From NCBI RefSeq assembly GCF_021654115.1, contig NZ_JAIWJF010000001.1, forward strand, positions 62,001 through 126,000: a DNA stretch of 64,000 bases, in the 5' to 3' direction. Numbering within the stretch: the stretch's first letter is position 1; each line of letters begins with the position of its first letter. Below, one piece after another: positions 36,842 to 46,535 of the stretch. Below the pieces are notes generated by a model. It saw only the letters and a list, made by a program, of their open reading frames with translations. It ran no database searches and was not told the DNA's origin. The DNA comes from Furfurilactobacillus milii. GTDB taxonomy: Bacteria > Bacillota > Bacilli > Lactobacillales > Lactobacillaceae. Made by a program: the position numbers and the translations under genes.

Positions 36842-38684
36842 CCCAGTCATCCTCCTCAAATTGCTCGAATGGCAGTGAAATATAGAACGTGGAGCCCTTG
36901 CCTTCGGTACTATCAACCCAAATTCGACCGCCCAGCATCTGAATAACTTCCTTCGAGATGGCTAGTCCTAGTCCTGTACCACCTTGGGCACGGGAGCGGG
37001 CCTTATCAACTCGGTAAAATCGGTCAAAGATGTGGGTCAGATCCTTATGTGGAATACCTAATCCCTGATCGGAAATACTCATGATGACCTGGTTATGCGT
37101 CTCTAGTAAACGACAAGTAATTACACCACCATCTGGCGAGTACTTGATTGCGTTGTTCATGATATTATCGACCACTTGAGTAAACCGATCAGTATCGATT
37201 TCAACCCATAAGTCTTTGTCGGTAAAGTCACGCTCAATTCGATAATGCTTTTCGGGATTGTCATCCGTTTTTATCATCATGTCAAAACGATTCAAAATAT
37301 AGTTGAACAGTTCGTTCAAATTGACCGTTTCCATTTCAAGTTTAGTGGTCCCAGAATCCATTCGGCTAAGGGCTAACAGATCATTAACCATCCGGATCAT
37401 CCGTTCCGTTTCGTCTTGAGCAACCTTCAAAAAGCCAGGTGCGACTTTTTTATCTTCCCAAGCGCCATCAACTAAAGCATCGATGTATGAACGGACAGAG
37501 GTTAACGGTGTCCGCAATTCATGAGAAACGTTTGAAACAAACTGCTTACGGTCTTCGTCTTCCTTCTGCTGTTCAGTTACATCATGAAGAACACAAACCA
37601 GGCCTGAAATGAACCCAGATTCACGTTGAATCAGTGAGAACGTCGCATGCAAGATCAGATCCCGGCCCTCTTCTGACAAATCCAGAGCGACTTCATCCTG
37701 GCTTTCCAGCAGTTCCCGGAGCGTATACTGATCACGAATATGCAGAATGTCTAGGATAGATGTACCTTCTGCTTCTATTTCATCAACATTCAAGAAATCG
37801 CGAGCCGCCGAGTTGATGATATTAATGTTTCCGCGTCGATCAGTGGCGATGACCCCATCACTCATATGGGCCAGCACCGAATCCAACCGGCGTCGTTCAG
37901 CCTCTGTGGACTCCTGCGCTTCTTCAACACGCACGGAAAGGTTATTAACCGCACTGGCCAATTGACCTAGCTCATCGGTTCCATAGACACGCACTTGACC
38001 AGAATAGTCACCTTGCGCAATTTGAACCGTTTGTCGCTTCATTTCGTCAATTGGGCGGGTTATTGCCCGGGAAATAACAATCGACATGATCAAACCTAAA
38101 ATGATAGCGACCGCCGCTGCAGATAGGTAAATCAACGTGATGTTATTAATGTTCTGATAAACACCTTCTAGTGAGGCACGAATGTAAAGCACCCCAACCA
38201 GCGTGTTCCCGTTATTACCCGAGGAACTTAACAACGGTACAATCGAAACGTAGTACCGATTATTATCGTGGGCATCGTAAACATCCCGTTGATAGGAACG
38301 GTTGTTGTAAATTGCGTTCTTAACGTTACTATCCGTTGTTTTCTGACCAACAATCGTTTGATCGTTGACATTACTGGTACCACGGACTGTGCCTTTGTTA
38401 TCGATAACGCGAATTTCAGTGATGTTCGCGTTATTCACTTCGGATAAAATGCTACGGATTCTCGTATTGGCAGCTGTAGTATTACTGCGCATCAACTGGT
38501 CAGATAATGAATTATCAATATAAGCTGACAATTGAATCTGCTGTCTAAACGTGCTCAAGTTCTGCTGTTCCAATTGGCGTACGAAAAAAGCCCCGACGAC
38601 TTCCAGCGTAATCAATAGCATCAGGGCAAAAATGAGCGCAATTTTAAAATTAATTGATTGGAAAAAACGAATCTTTTTGTTCAC
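36831..38684 (-). CDS. walK: WalK sensor histidine kinase
   Basis: 617 aa. Two membrane helices (about 13-35 and 183-203) flank an extracellular Cache-like sensor. Then come HAMP (RAITRPIDEMKRQTVQIAQGDYS), coiled coil, PAS (MSDGVIATDRRGNINIINSAARDFL), HisKA with the phospho-acceptor in FVSNVSHELRTPLTSVRSYIDAL, and HATPase with NAIKYSPDGG, ISDQGLGIP and GGTGLGLAISKEV. Senses cell-wall turnover and phosphorylates WalR; essential in most low-GC Gram-positives. Located 26 bp after walR. Confidence 0.95.
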   Translation of the reverse strand: MNKKIRFFQSINFKIALIFALMLLITLEVVGAFFVRQLEQQNLSTFRQQIQLSAYIDNSLSDQLMRSNTTAANTRIRSILSEVNNANITEIRVIDNKGTVRGTSNVNDQTIVGQKTTDSNVKNAIYNNRSYQRDVYDAHDNNRYYVSIVPLLSSSGNNGNTLVGVLYIRASLEGVYQNINNITLIYLSAAAVAIILGLIMSIVISRAITRPIDEMKRQTVQIAQGDYSGQVRVYGTDELGQLASAVNNLSVRVEEAQESTEAERRRLDSVLAHMSDGVIATDRRGNINIINSAARDFLNVDEIEAEGTSILDILHIRDQYTLRELLESQDEVALDLSEEGRDLILHATFSLIQRESGFISGLVCVLHDVTEQQKEDEDRKQFVSNVSHELRTPLTSVRSYIDALVDGAWEDKKVAPGFLKVAQDETERMIRMVNDLLALSRMDSGTTKLEMETVNLNELFNYILNRFDMMIKTDDNPEKHYRIERDFTDKDLWVEIDTDRFTQVVDNIMNNAIKYSPDGGVITCRLLETHNQVIMSISDQGLGIPHKDLTHIFDRFYRVDKARSRAQGGTGLGLAISKEVIQMLGGRIWVDSTEGKGSTFYISLPFEQFEEDDWDVD

Positions 38685-38710
38685 AATCCAAACTGCTCCT
38701 AGTTTTTAAC

Positions 38711-39421
38711 TTAATCTGTTTCTGGGTTGCGTAAGTAATAACCGACACCCCGGCGGGTAACTAACCAAGCTGGATGACTTGGTGTATCTTCAACTTTTTC
38801 ACGCAATCGTCTCATCGTAACATCGACAGTCCGGACATCACCGAAATAGTCATAGCCCCAGACCGTTTGTAACAAGTGTTCACGTGTCATAACCTGACCG
38901 ATGTGCTGAGCAAGGTAGTACAACAACTCAAATTCACGGTGGGTCAATTCAATGTCATCCCCACGTTTGGACACCATGTATGCATCTGGATCGATTTTTA
39001 GATCGCCAACTTCAATTGAGTTGGATTCATTTTCCGCAGCGGCAGAGTTTTTAACCACCGTATCCTGTCGACGTAAATTAGCTTTCACACGGGCAACCAG
39101 CTCACGGTTTGAGAATGGTTTCGTGACGTAATCATCAGCACCCAGTTCCAAGCCAAGAACCTTATCGATTTCAGAATCCTTGGCTGTAACCATAATGATT
39201 GGCGTGGTGTACTTAGTCCGAACACGACGGGCAACTTCCAGCCCATCAATTTTAGGCAACATTAAATCAAGTAATATCAAATCTGGCTGTTCATCATCAA
39301 CTTTGGCAATTGCTTCTTCGCCATCAGCCGCCGTAACAACTTCGTAACCCTCTTTTTCAAGGTTAAATTTGATAATATCAGAGATTGGTTTTTCATCGTC
39401 AACAACAAGAATTTTACTCAT
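38711..39421 (-). CDS. walR: WalR response regulator (OmpR family)
   Basis: 236 aa starting [26 protein letters not shown] with GGAGG 10 bases before the ATG. Receiver Asp in [13 protein letters not shown], Thr in MVTAKD and Lys in [12 protein letters not shown]; winged helix with [32 protein letters not shown]. Master regulator of autolysins and wall metabolism. First gene of walRKHIJ. It binds two TGTWAH-type half-sites in targets; I did not find a clear pair upstream of itself. Confidence 0.95.
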   Translation of the reverse strand: MSKILVVDDEKPISDIIKFNLEKEGYEVVTAADGEEAIAKVDDEQPDLILLDLMLPKIDGLEVARRVRTKYTTPIIMVTAKDSEIDKVLGLELGADDYVTKPFSNRELVARVKANLRRQDTVVKNSAAAENESNSIEVGDLKIDPDAYMVSKRGDDIELTHREFELLYYLAQHIGQVMTREHLLQTVWGYDYFGDVRTVDVTMRRLREKVEDTPSHPAWLVTRRGVGYYLRNPETD

Positions 39422-39528
39422 GTAAACATATCCTCCATTGGAGTTAAGTAATTGAATACGAATTTCATATAAAACGTCGCTCAAGACTATGAGCAACCTC
39501 TACTATTATATCACAGCCACTAAATTGA

Positions 39529-40092
39529 CTAACGACGCACGCGTCGAAGCGGAATTAACCATATGATGACGTTTAAAATCATTGATAACAACGCAAACGG
39601 TGGGAAAAAGAACGTAATGATGATCACCAAAACATTAATAATCAAGGACCACTGGTTTCTTCTCTCGGAATCGGCCGATATGCCCTCTTTAGTAGACAGT
39701 TGATTAGCGTGTTGAACAGCATGGTTCAAGATGATAAACGAAATGTTAAACGGCAAGACAATCAATGCGTACAATACCGCACTCGGTCTAGCAAAGATGT
39801 CCGTCCCATACCAGGCCGTTACCGCAGGAATTAAGGACATCCAAAACAGCAAATTCATGTTTGCCCACAAAACATGAGCGTCCGTTTTTTCGACTGCAGC
39901 AAACATCTGATGATGGAAGTTCCAAATTTCGGCAATCATTAGAAAACTAGCGACATACACGACAAATGGCATTCTCATCTGCCACAACGCGGCCCAAGTG
40001 TGTTGTTCAGGCAATTTTAAATCCAAAACTAGAATGGTAATAATGATAGCAACAACGCCATCAGTAAATGCCTCTATTCGTGACTTTGACAT
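39529..40092 (-). CDS. TMEM175-family potassium channel-like protein (DUF1211)
   Basis: 187 aa with about five to six membrane helices. The RIEAFTDGVVAIIITILVLDL opening matches the RxxxFSDGV motif of helix 1 that lines the pore in bacterial TMEM175 channels; LWANMNLLFWMSLIPAVTAWYG is a second family block. Probably a low-selectivity K+ channel. Single gene between walR and an araC-type gene. Confidence 0.85.
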   Translation of the reverse strand: MSKSRIEAFTDGVVAIIITILVLDLKLPEQHTWAALWQMRMPFVVYVASFLMIAEIWNFHHQMFAAVEKTDAHVLWANMNLLFWMSLIPAVTAWYGTDIFARPSAVLYALIVLPFNISFIILNHAVQHANQLSTKEGISADSERRNQWSLIINVLVIIITFFFPPFALLSMILNVIIWLIPLRRVRR

Positions 40093-40140
40093 GTGTTTAC
40101 AACCTCCACATCAGAGTTTAACAGATTCAGCTTGCTGTCG

Positions 40141-41142
40141 TTAACGATCCTGTTGTTGGCGCTGATATTCATGGGGTGTCAGCCCAACATACTGTTTAAA
40201 TACCTTGGCAAAATGGCTCTGATCGCCAAAATGAAGTTCATAACAAACTTCCGTCACACTCTGCTGAAGTAACAGCGTTTTAGCTACGGTTACCTTACGC
40301 ATCAAAATATACTGTTTCAGCGTCCACCCCGTTTGCTGGTGGAAGTGCCTGGTAATGTAATCTGCGGACAGTTTCATCCGTTTGGCAACATCCACAACGC
40401 GCAGACGGGTTTCTATATGTACATTGATATCTTTCACAATCTGGTTCACGAGGTGATCCCCACTGAGACGAGAACCATGAACACGGCGCCGTTCAAACGC
40501 CACCACCAGTTGGCCTGCCAATTTTGCGCTAGTCATATCATCATTGCGGACATCCTGCCACCATTTACCGACAAGCTCTGTAAAGTGGCGCAAACGTCCA
40601 TTTACCGTCAGTTGATGCCCCACAAACAGTCCTGCAATCAATGTTAACCCAATCAGGTGTTGGGGTCTCGGCATAACTTTGACAAAATGCGTTTTAACAA
40701 AGTTACTTAAAACTTCCCAGTTTTCCTTCGCAATTGCTTGAATCAACGTGTGAGCCGGTTCTGTTTGAAACGGCTCAAGTCTGGCTTCACTGAGTTTCTG
40801 TACCATCAACGGTGATCTGCCCAGCAAACCGACATATAAACAGAGCGCACATAACCGTAACTGCTGTTCGTCCATATCCGAAAAACCGACGCCACAAACG
40901 ATGACACCTAATTCTGCCTTAAAACAAAAGGCCTGTCGATGCTTGACTGACGGGTGCTTTAACATCGTTATTTCTGTTTGTTGTACTTCTTGAACGGCCG
41001 CCTTGATTAAGACACGATCAAGGATATCAAAGTCATTATCTGTGACATTTCTTTTTATGCGTCCAAGTTCGTCCAATTCAACTAGTTGAATCTTCATTAA
41101 TTTAGCAATTTCTGATTCCAATAAACGCTGCTTACTAGTCAT
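40141..41142 (-). CDS. AraC-family transcriptional regulator
   Basis: 333 aa. The C-terminal ~95 residues hold two helix-turn-helix units: VVDVAKRMKLSADYITRHFHQQTGWTLKQYILMRKV and VTEVCYELHFGDQSHFAKVFKQYVGLTPHEYQ. The N-terminal ~230 residues include a PocR-like or sensory region with Cys residues (FCFKAELGVIVCGVGF, LRLCALCLYV). Targets unknown; the divergent SnoaL-like gene at 41289 is the nearest candidate. Confidence 0.85.
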   Translation of the reverse strand: MTSKQRLLESEIAKLMKIQLVELDELGRIKRNVTDNDFDILDRVLIKAAVQEVQQTEITMLKHPSVKHRQAFCFKAELGVIVCGVGFSDMDEQQLRLCALCLYVGLLGRSPLMVQKLSEARLEPFQTEPAHTLIQAIAKENWEVLSNFVKTHFVKVMPRPQHLIGLTLIAGLFVGHQLTVNGRLRHFTELVGKWWQDVRNDDMTSAKLAGQLVVAFERRRVHGSRLSGDHLVNQIVKDINVHIETRLRVVDVAKRMKLSADYITRHFHQQTGWTLKQYILMRKVTVAKTLLLQQSVTEVCYELHFGDQSHFAKVFKQYVGLTPHEYQRQQQDR

Positions 41143-41288
41143 CTTTTTTTGCCTCCATATCCACGACGGATTTCAACCATTAAGTCGTCTTTATCATATC
41201 TGAATATAAGCGAACTAATTACACTCTAAACAGTTGGTAGGAGTTAGTAATAGACGTCAGTGATTGATTACATTTAGGGGGCTTTAAA

Positions 41289-41702
41289 ATGTTCAATATT
41301 GATGAAGTACGTTTGCAAAAACAAACAAAGCAGCAGGCCGTTAAACATACGATCGAAACCTATTTTCAGGCATTGGATGGGGGTATGGATGCCGCTACGC
41401 TAACAAGTCTGTTCTGTTCAGAATCCTTTTTACGTTTCAAAAGTCATGAGCGTGCTGGTCATGCGGCCATTCTAGAAATGATTCAAACCTTACTAACAAA
41501 CCCACAACACCTAACCAACATGACGATCGATGTTCCATCACTAGAATTAGTCGCACTTGTTCACGGTCATGTAGTTATCCAAGGAACTGATAATTATTCA
41601 GAACCTTATAGTTTCACGATGACACTCGTGTCGGACCGCCTGATTCGTAGCCAAGATCACAATCGTTGGTTGATTCATCGATTGAATTATCAACCTGTAT
41701 AA
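41289..41702 (+). CDS. SnoaL/NTF2-like fold protein
   Basis: 137 aa. HTIETYFQALDGGMDAATLTSLFCSESFLRFKSHERAGHAAILEMIQTLL and the strand-rich C-terminus ending in HNRWLIHRLNY are characteristic of a SnoaL-like cone fold. Small enzymes or binding proteins; function unknown. AGGGGG precedes the ATG. Divergent from an AraC-type gene. A terminator-like hairpin with AACGGCTTTT follows near 41750. Confidence 0.7.
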   Translation: MFNIDEVRLQKQTKQQAVKHTIETYFQALDGGMDAATLTSLFCSESFLRFKSHERAGHAAILEMIQTLLTNPQHLTNMTIDVPSLELVALVHGHVVIQGTDNYSEPYSFTMTLVSDRLIRSQDHNRWLIHRLNYQPV

Positions 41703-41790
41703 TTTGCACTAAAATTGCCGCTGTAGACGAATCACTACGCCTGCAACGGCTTTTGTTTTGTCATAATCTAAACTTTTTCTGAAAAACCTG

Positions 41791-41819
41791 TTGTCAGGGT
41801 TTGGAGCATATGATACTAT
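41791..41819 (+). promoter_or_regulatory. Promoter of tRNA-Lys
   Basis: TTGTCA (41791-41796) and TACTAT (41814-41819) with a 17-bp spacer, about 20 bp before the tRNA. Confidence 0.6.
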
Positions 41820-41838
41820 ATAAAAGTTGAATTGATAT

Positions 41839-41911
41839 GGATCGCTAGCTCAGCTGGCAGAGCAACGGACTCTTAATCCGTGGGTCCAGGGTTCGATCCC
41901 CTGGCGATCCA
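41839..41911 (+). tRNA. tRNA-Lys (anticodon CTT)
   Basis: 73 nt. Acceptor stem GGATCGC with GCGATCC plus discriminator A, D-arm GCTAGCTCAGCTGGCAGAGC, anticodon loop CTCTTAA with CTT at 41872-41874, T-loop GGTTCGATCCC. CCA is not encoded. A strong terminator follows. Confidence 0.95.
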
Positions 41912-41922
41912 TCAAAACAATT

Positions 41923-41967
41923 AACCACCAATCACGCTGGCTCAGCCCGTGATTGGTGGTTTTTTTC
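41923..41967 (+). terminator. Terminator of tRNA-Lys
   Basis: AACCACCAATCACG pairs with CGTGATTGGTGGTT, followed by seven further T. Confidence 0.9.
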
Positions 41968-42139
41968 TTGTTCTCATAGATTATTGAATAGTACTGCACA
42001 ACATGAAAACGTAGCCAAATTGCCCATAAATAAAGGGCTACTCATCAGCGAGCAGTCCTTGAACGAAATCCCGAAAATCTCAATCTAGGTTCTCTGAGAT
42101 GTAACAACAGTTTACGTTCGCGAAATCTAGCAAGCTTGC

Positions 42140-42243
42140 TATAATAACGTCATTGGAAAGCGAAGAGTTCCAGCTAAAGGCCTCTTCGCTCGCTGGGATA
42201 AATGTTAAGTCGTTAGCTAATCGCTTTTGGGGTTAGCTTTTTA
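42140..42243 (+). ncRNA. Candidate structured small RNA
   Basis: TATAAT at 42140-42145 is followed by a perfect 9-bp stem AGCGAAGAG (42159-42167) / CTCTTCGCT (42182-42190), a linker, and a second hairpin AGCTAA (42215-42220) / TTAGCT (42233-42238) running into TTTTT. This is the layout of an independent small RNA of about 90 nt. The -35 (TTCGCG, 17 bp upstream) is weak. No reading frame of any length. The remaining 41968-42616 region shows only another imperfect hairpin (42037-42062) and the terminator at 42528. Confidence 0.45.
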
Positions 42244-42527
42244 TTATCCGGTAACTCTGAGCAAACATTTTGAATGCTCTAACCACCCGACTAGGTAAGC
42301 GGACACAGCGAACTGTATCACACGGCTCAAACTCCTCATATCGGTATCATAATTTCCACCTCTTTACTGAGCTATTGGTGAAGATAGAGACCCGTAACAC
42401 CTACCAGCTAGAACGATGGCAAGTAATGAGCTGACTGAACGTTCATGTAATTAGAATATCTAAATCCCTGTTAATCCATACTAGCCTTTACATATTTTAC
42501 AAATTCACTAAAGTATGAAAAAGAATA

Positions 42528-42571
42528 AACAAAGCGTGTAATCCTTTTTTCAGGATTACACGCTTTGTTTA
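42528..42571 (-). terminator. Terminator of the zinc-ribbon operon
   Basis: An 18-bp perfect stem, AAACAAAGCGTGTAATCC with GGATTACACGCTTTGTTT, 46 bp beyond the stop of the 574-aa gene. Confidence 0.85.
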
Positions 42572-42616
42572 AATATGCCGATGAAATCATCGATCAGAAA
42601 ATTTAGTTTGGTTAAA

Positions 42617-44341
42617 TTAATAACTCAAATTTTGGCTAACATACTTTTGGTTCGTTTGGTATGCTTCATTGTCAGTTGAATCCGTATCTGAATTGCTATC
42701 ATCAGAATTATCAGTCGAATCTGAGTCGCTATCCGAAGAGTCTGAACTGGAATCATCGTTATTGCTGGAGTCTGAATCACTATTGGAATCCGAATCATCA
42801 TCCCCCGGTGCCGATGTATCACTAATTTTCTTGGTAGCATGGATGCTCTTAATCTTGCCAGCGCTGCCTGTACCATCAAGTACAGCCACGTACTGGAAAA
42901 CCTGCGTATGTGAGGCACCACTGTCACCGTAAAACTTATATTTCACGTTATAGGTAGCCTTTGTTTCAGCGTTCTTATTAGGCACTACGTGGAAGTCTTG
43001 GACAGTGAAGTTTACACTACTGATCTTTTTATCATTATTGTAGTTCTTAGCCATGCTAACAATATCTTTGTATTGTTGGCTCGACGTGCCATCGTCAAAC
43101 AGAGAAGCAAGATCAGAAGGAACATCACCACTGGCTGACAGTAAGTCCATATCTGTAAAGACGTCAGAAATTAAATTGTGAGCATCGTCATGAGACATCA
43201 CTCCTGGGAAGCTGACAGATACTTCTTCATCTTCGTCCGAATCACGAATTTTGCGTTGATTAGATGTAGCCTTCCCACCGTCGCCGCTGTAAACCATCGT
43301 TAATTCCATGTCATTAGACCACGGAATGTCCTGAAGATACAGGGAACCTGTATTATCTAGGTTGCCATATGATTTGTTGTTGATCCTAACCTCAGCGCCA
43401 GGATAACCTTTTGCTGTGAAGGAAATCGTCTTTAACTCTAGATAAACATCGCTAGCATTACTTGGCGTAAGCCAATAGTTACCGTCATTTTTCATGTGGT
43501 GCCCATGAACATTTCCCTCAGCCGTCAATTCGTATTGCCCGGCAATATATGGACCAAAGCTATGCGAAACGCTCGTCATTGTGGTTTTATATGCGTGTTG
43601 ACTGTTGACAGTCAATTTGATGTTCGGCTGATTGGTTCGCAGCTTAGCCGAAAAAGTTTTGGCCTTGATTTTGTATCGTGGGAATAGTAACCATGCCCGT
43701 CCAGAAGGGGTAAACGAATACGCGCCATCTTCGGTCACACCGTTATTTTTGAGTTGTGACTCAAACTGCTTCATCCCCGAGGGTTTATTTTTCAATTCCT
43801 TGATCAAGGGTTGCAAACTTTTGTGACTCAGTTTGAATTGTTTATCAGAAACCGCAAAGTTTTTTGCTAAATTCTTATCGTTCTTTTTAACAGAGGTCAT
43901 TGCGCGCTTCAATTGATTATCTTGGGAATAGTAGTTTTTGCCAAACATATATCCACCGGCTAAGATAATAAGCACAATGGCGGCCGTAATCCACGGCCAT
44001 TTTTTTGTTTTTTTAGTTCTTCGCGTTGGTGCTGAACTGACAGCTGATGGTTTTGGTTTAGAGGCAGCCTGTGACTGAACAGGCTTACCTGCTTCTCTAG
44101 TGCCAGTATGAAGTACACTGTTGCTCTGGCTACCTGGCTGATTTGGTTGATTGAAACGATTACCAGATTTGGGAGCAGCCGACGCACTTCCCGGTTGGCT
44201 TGTTTGACTTTCGTTACCGGCATTCTTTTTTGACGCTTTATAGTTAGCAATGTTAAATCCACAATTGCCACAGAAAACAGCGCCTGGTTTTAATTTTGCA
44301 CCACAATTTGGGCAGAACTGTAGTGAATCTTGTTGGGCCAT
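42617..44341 (-). CDS. TcaA-like zinc-ribbon membrane protein
   Basis: 574 aa. N-terminal zinc ribbon FCPNCGAKLKPGAVFCGNCG, a disordered Ser/Gln/Pro-rich linker, one membrane helix (WPWITAAIVLIILAGGYMFG, about 120-139), then a long extracellular part with repeated beta-sheet domains as in TcaA/YvbJ proteins. It ends in an acidic Asp/Ser-rich tract of about 60 residues before a short tail. TcaA in staphylococci affects wall-targeting antibiotic sensitivity. Last of three adjacent zinc-ribbon genes on one strand. Confidence 0.75.
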   Translation of the reverse strand: MAQQDSLQFCPNCGAKLKPGAVFCGNCGFNIANYKASKKNAGNESQTSQPGSASAAPKSGNRFNQPNQPGSQSNSVLHTGTREAGKPVQSQAASKPKPSAVSSAPTRRTKKTKKWPWITAAIVLIILAGGYMFGKNYYSQDNQLKRAMTSVKKNDKNLAKNFAVSDKQFKLSHKSLQPLIKELKNKPSGMKQFESQLKNNGVTEDGAYSFTPSGRAWLLFPRYKIKAKTFSAKLRTNQPNIKLTVNSQHAYKTTMTSVSHSFGPYIAGQYELTAEGNVHGHHMKNDGNYWLTPSNASDVYLELKTISFTAKGYPGAEVRINNKSYGNLDNTGSLYLQDIPWSNDMELTMVYSGDGGKATSNQRKIRDSDEDEEVSVSFPGVMSHDDAHNLISDVFTDMDLLSASGDVPSDLASLFDDGTSSQQYKDIVSMAKNYNNDKKISSVNFTVQDFHVVPNKNAETKATYNVKYKFYGDSGASHTQVFQYVAVLDGTGSAGKIKSIHATKKISDTSAPGDDDSDSNSDSDSSNNDDSSSDSSDSDSDSTDNSDDSNSDTDSTDNEAYQTNQKYVSQNLSY

Positions 44342-44365
44342 GAGTTGATCCTTTCCTTGTTTTAT

Positions 44366-45277
44366 TTAGTTCAAATAATGCATGTTTTCTATGCGCCTAA
44401 CTTCCTGGTTAAACTTCGCGCCGTTTGGCATTGTTTTAACCTTTTTGCTTGAAATTGCAGCATCGAAATCAAAACTAGGCTTATGAATATCTAGGAGTCG
44501 TAAATGTTTTGTCCCATAAAGATAGTGAACAATTTGCTGACGCGAATTAAAGTTCTTTTGACCTTTGAAATTCTGTGACCATCCCATTGTTTCCACTTTG
44601 CCCTTGAAGGTGGCCCCAGCTGCAGACTTATCAGATGCTCCAAGTGACTGAATTAAATTGATTTCAGCCTTATCATTCTTTGGCAATCCTTTTTGTATAC
44701 TTGCGAATTGCTCTGGCCAATAAAGCTTCGATAAATATTGCCCGTCATTGTAATCTAACTGCAACTGCGATCCTTTTTTATGAATTGGAATGCGGCTCGA
44801 AATTAAAAATATTTGATTACTATTGTCAGATGATACTTCAACAGTCACCATATTGATGAAATGATCATTAATTTGAATATATGTCTTAGGAATAAACTTA
44901 AGCGTATAGCTCTCTGGCGCGGCATCATAATCATGTGGCATTGAGTAAATGTCATAGCGATTTCCATAATATTGTTTGGCTCCGAAAACTCCTGCCCCAA
45001 TAAGCACGATTAGACCAACAATCAACGCGACTAGCTTTCCCCTAGTAAGCTTCCCATGTCGGCGAGGCTTTCTGGTTTGTTTAGTAGCCTGTTGTTGTGT
45101 TGCCGATTCTTGACTCATCGTTGCTTGCTGAACGTCTGTCCCATTATTATTCGGAGCCGACTCTACGCTATTTGCTGAACTAACATATTCACGATTAGCC
45201 GCCCCACAATATGGGCAAAACTTAGTCGTCCGCGAAATCTGTTTGCCACAGTTTGAACAAAAGACCTTATCATCCAT
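44366..45277 (-). CDS. Zinc-ribbon, single-helix extracellular protein (TcaA-related)
   Basis: 303 aa. Zinc ribbon VFCSNCGKQISRTTKFCPYCGA, a disordered linker, a basic-flanked membrane helix (LVALIVGLIVLIGAGVFGAKQYY) and an extracellular domain of about 180 residues resembling the first TcaA domain. It lies 24 bp upstream of the 574-aa gene and 14 bp downstream of the 278-aa gene. Function unknown; the shared architecture suggests the proteins assemble together. Confidence 0.7.
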   Translation of the reverse strand: MDDKVFCSNCGKQISRTTKFCPYCGAANREYVSSANSVESAPNNNGTDVQQATMSQESATQQQATKQTRKPRRHGKLTRGKLVALIVGLIVLIGAGVFGAKQYYGNRYDIYSMPHDYDAAPESYTLKFIPKTYIQINDHFINMVTVEVSSDNSNQIFLISSRIPIHKKGSQLQLDYNDGQYLSKLYWPEQFASIQKGLPKNDKAEINLIQSLGASDKSAAGATFKGKVETMGWSQNFKGQKNFNSRQQIVHYLYGTKHLRLLDIHKPSFDFDAAISSKKVKTMPNGAKFNQEVRRIENMHYLN

Positions 45278-45291
45278 TTACCTATACCCCA

Positions 45292-46128
45292 CTAGAACTG
45301 TTTAAGCAGCGACATCAAACTTGATAAAGCGGACTGCGCGGCAATATCCGCAACAATGAAAAGAAGTACATTAATGACAACTGTCGTTAAAATTGCTGTG
45401 TAAGCGGAATCGAAACTACCTGTTACACCTTGTTGTGGTGCAACAGACAACAAGCAGCCACTCAACAAGATGAAAAGTTGTAAGACTACTAGTATGGTGT
45501 AAAAGCCCACGCCATTCGTTGAATTAACAGCAAACGAATCAAGAAATTGAACAACAGCTAAAACTAAAATGCTACTTGTGTAGTGAGCAAGTCTATTCGT
45601 GTAGCCTAAGAACGTTCGATCAAGATTGTGCGTAGCGTAGTGGCTAAAGCAATAGCTCACGCCAACAAAAATGGCATAGATTACCAAACCAACAAAGATG
45701 AATTGCATCCAAAATGAGGACTTGACGGCACTTTGAGTACTGGCACCAAAAGCTCCTAGCATTGAAGAACCCATTTGTTCAACCCGCTGAATAACGGTGT
45801 TGAATGAAAATGCGTTAAGCAAAATAATAATTGCAAAATTGATTAATCCAAAATACTGTCCCGCACTCTCGTCATTATTAAATGGTTTTTTCAAGGCATC
45901 CCATAACCATTGAAAATAATTCGTTGCATAGCCTTGAACGGCCGTAACAGTTTGGTTAGGTTGTGCTGGCGTAGATGTGGATGTGGATTGAGGTTGGCTT
46001 GGTTGTGCTGGTCGCACTTGTTTAGCAGTCCCACTCGTTTGCCCCTCAACTGGCAAAACGAAACCACACTTGGTACAAAATTTATCATCAGGAGCTATTT
46101 TGGCTCCACAATTTGGACAATACTTCAT
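45292..46128 (-). CDS. Zinc-ribbon multi-spanning membrane protein
   Basis: 278 aa. Zinc ribbon YCPNCGAKIAPDDKFCTKCG, a Ser/Pro/Gln/Thr linker, then five or so membrane helices (LINFAIIILLNAFSF, FIFVGLVIYAIFVGVSYC, SILVLAVVQFLDSF, FYTILVVLQLFILLSG, VVINVLLFIVADIAAQ). GGGGGG lies 7 bases before the ATG. First gene of the three-gene zinc-ribbon operon. Resembles uncharacterised YvbJ/DUF6574-like proteins. Confidence 0.7.
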   Translation of the reverse strand: MKYCPNCGAKIAPDDKFCTKCGFVLPVEGQTSGTAKQVRPAQPSQPQSTSTSTPAQPNQTVTAVQGYATNYFQWLWDALKKPFNNDESAGQYFGLINFAIIILLNAFSFNTVIQRVEQMGSSMLGAFGASTQSAVKSSFWMQFIFVGLVIYAIFVGVSYCFSHYATHNLDRTFLGYTNRLAHYTSSILVLAVVQFLDSFAVNSTNGVGFYTILVVLQLFILLSGCLLSVAPQQGVTGSFDSAYTAILTTVVINVLLFIVADIAAQSALSSLMSLLKQF

Positions 46129-46535
46129 TGCCCATCCCCCCTTTTTTGGCTAAAACATAGTACATATAAAAGATCTTCGTTAATAACGAGTTGCTATTAT
46201 TGAATTAAGTTTGCATAATTAACATAAATTTCAAATTTAATATCAATATTACATGTACTTCATATAAGATATACCAGCATATACTTTATGTAAAATATAA
46301 ATAGTTCATCACTCAATTATAAAAAGCTTCAACGCATCAGCTCTTTGACCGACGTGTTGAAGCTTTTTAACTGAGTTCATTTCACATGTTTTAAAAAGGA
46401 AAACCATTTAATTAATTTGTTCAGCATACATTGATCACAAAAAATTTTTAAACATCCATGAATACAATAATTCTAATTTCTAGCCGACCTCGCAGAAATT
46501 GACATATGACTTTTGCCGTTTGAGCTTCAGTTATA
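46129..46535. other. AT-rich intergenic region with terminator
   Basis: No gene seen. AAAAAGCTTCAACGC (46321-46335) pairs with GTGTTGAAGCTTTTT (46354-46368), a terminator for the minus-strand acetyltransferase operon. The rest (46195-46315) is very AT-rich and should hold the promoter of the zinc-ribbon operon. Confidence 0.6.

Noticed and set aside
41839..42616. An integrated element at tRNA-Lys
   Set aside because: I found no repeat of the tRNA 3' end downstream and no integrase gene.
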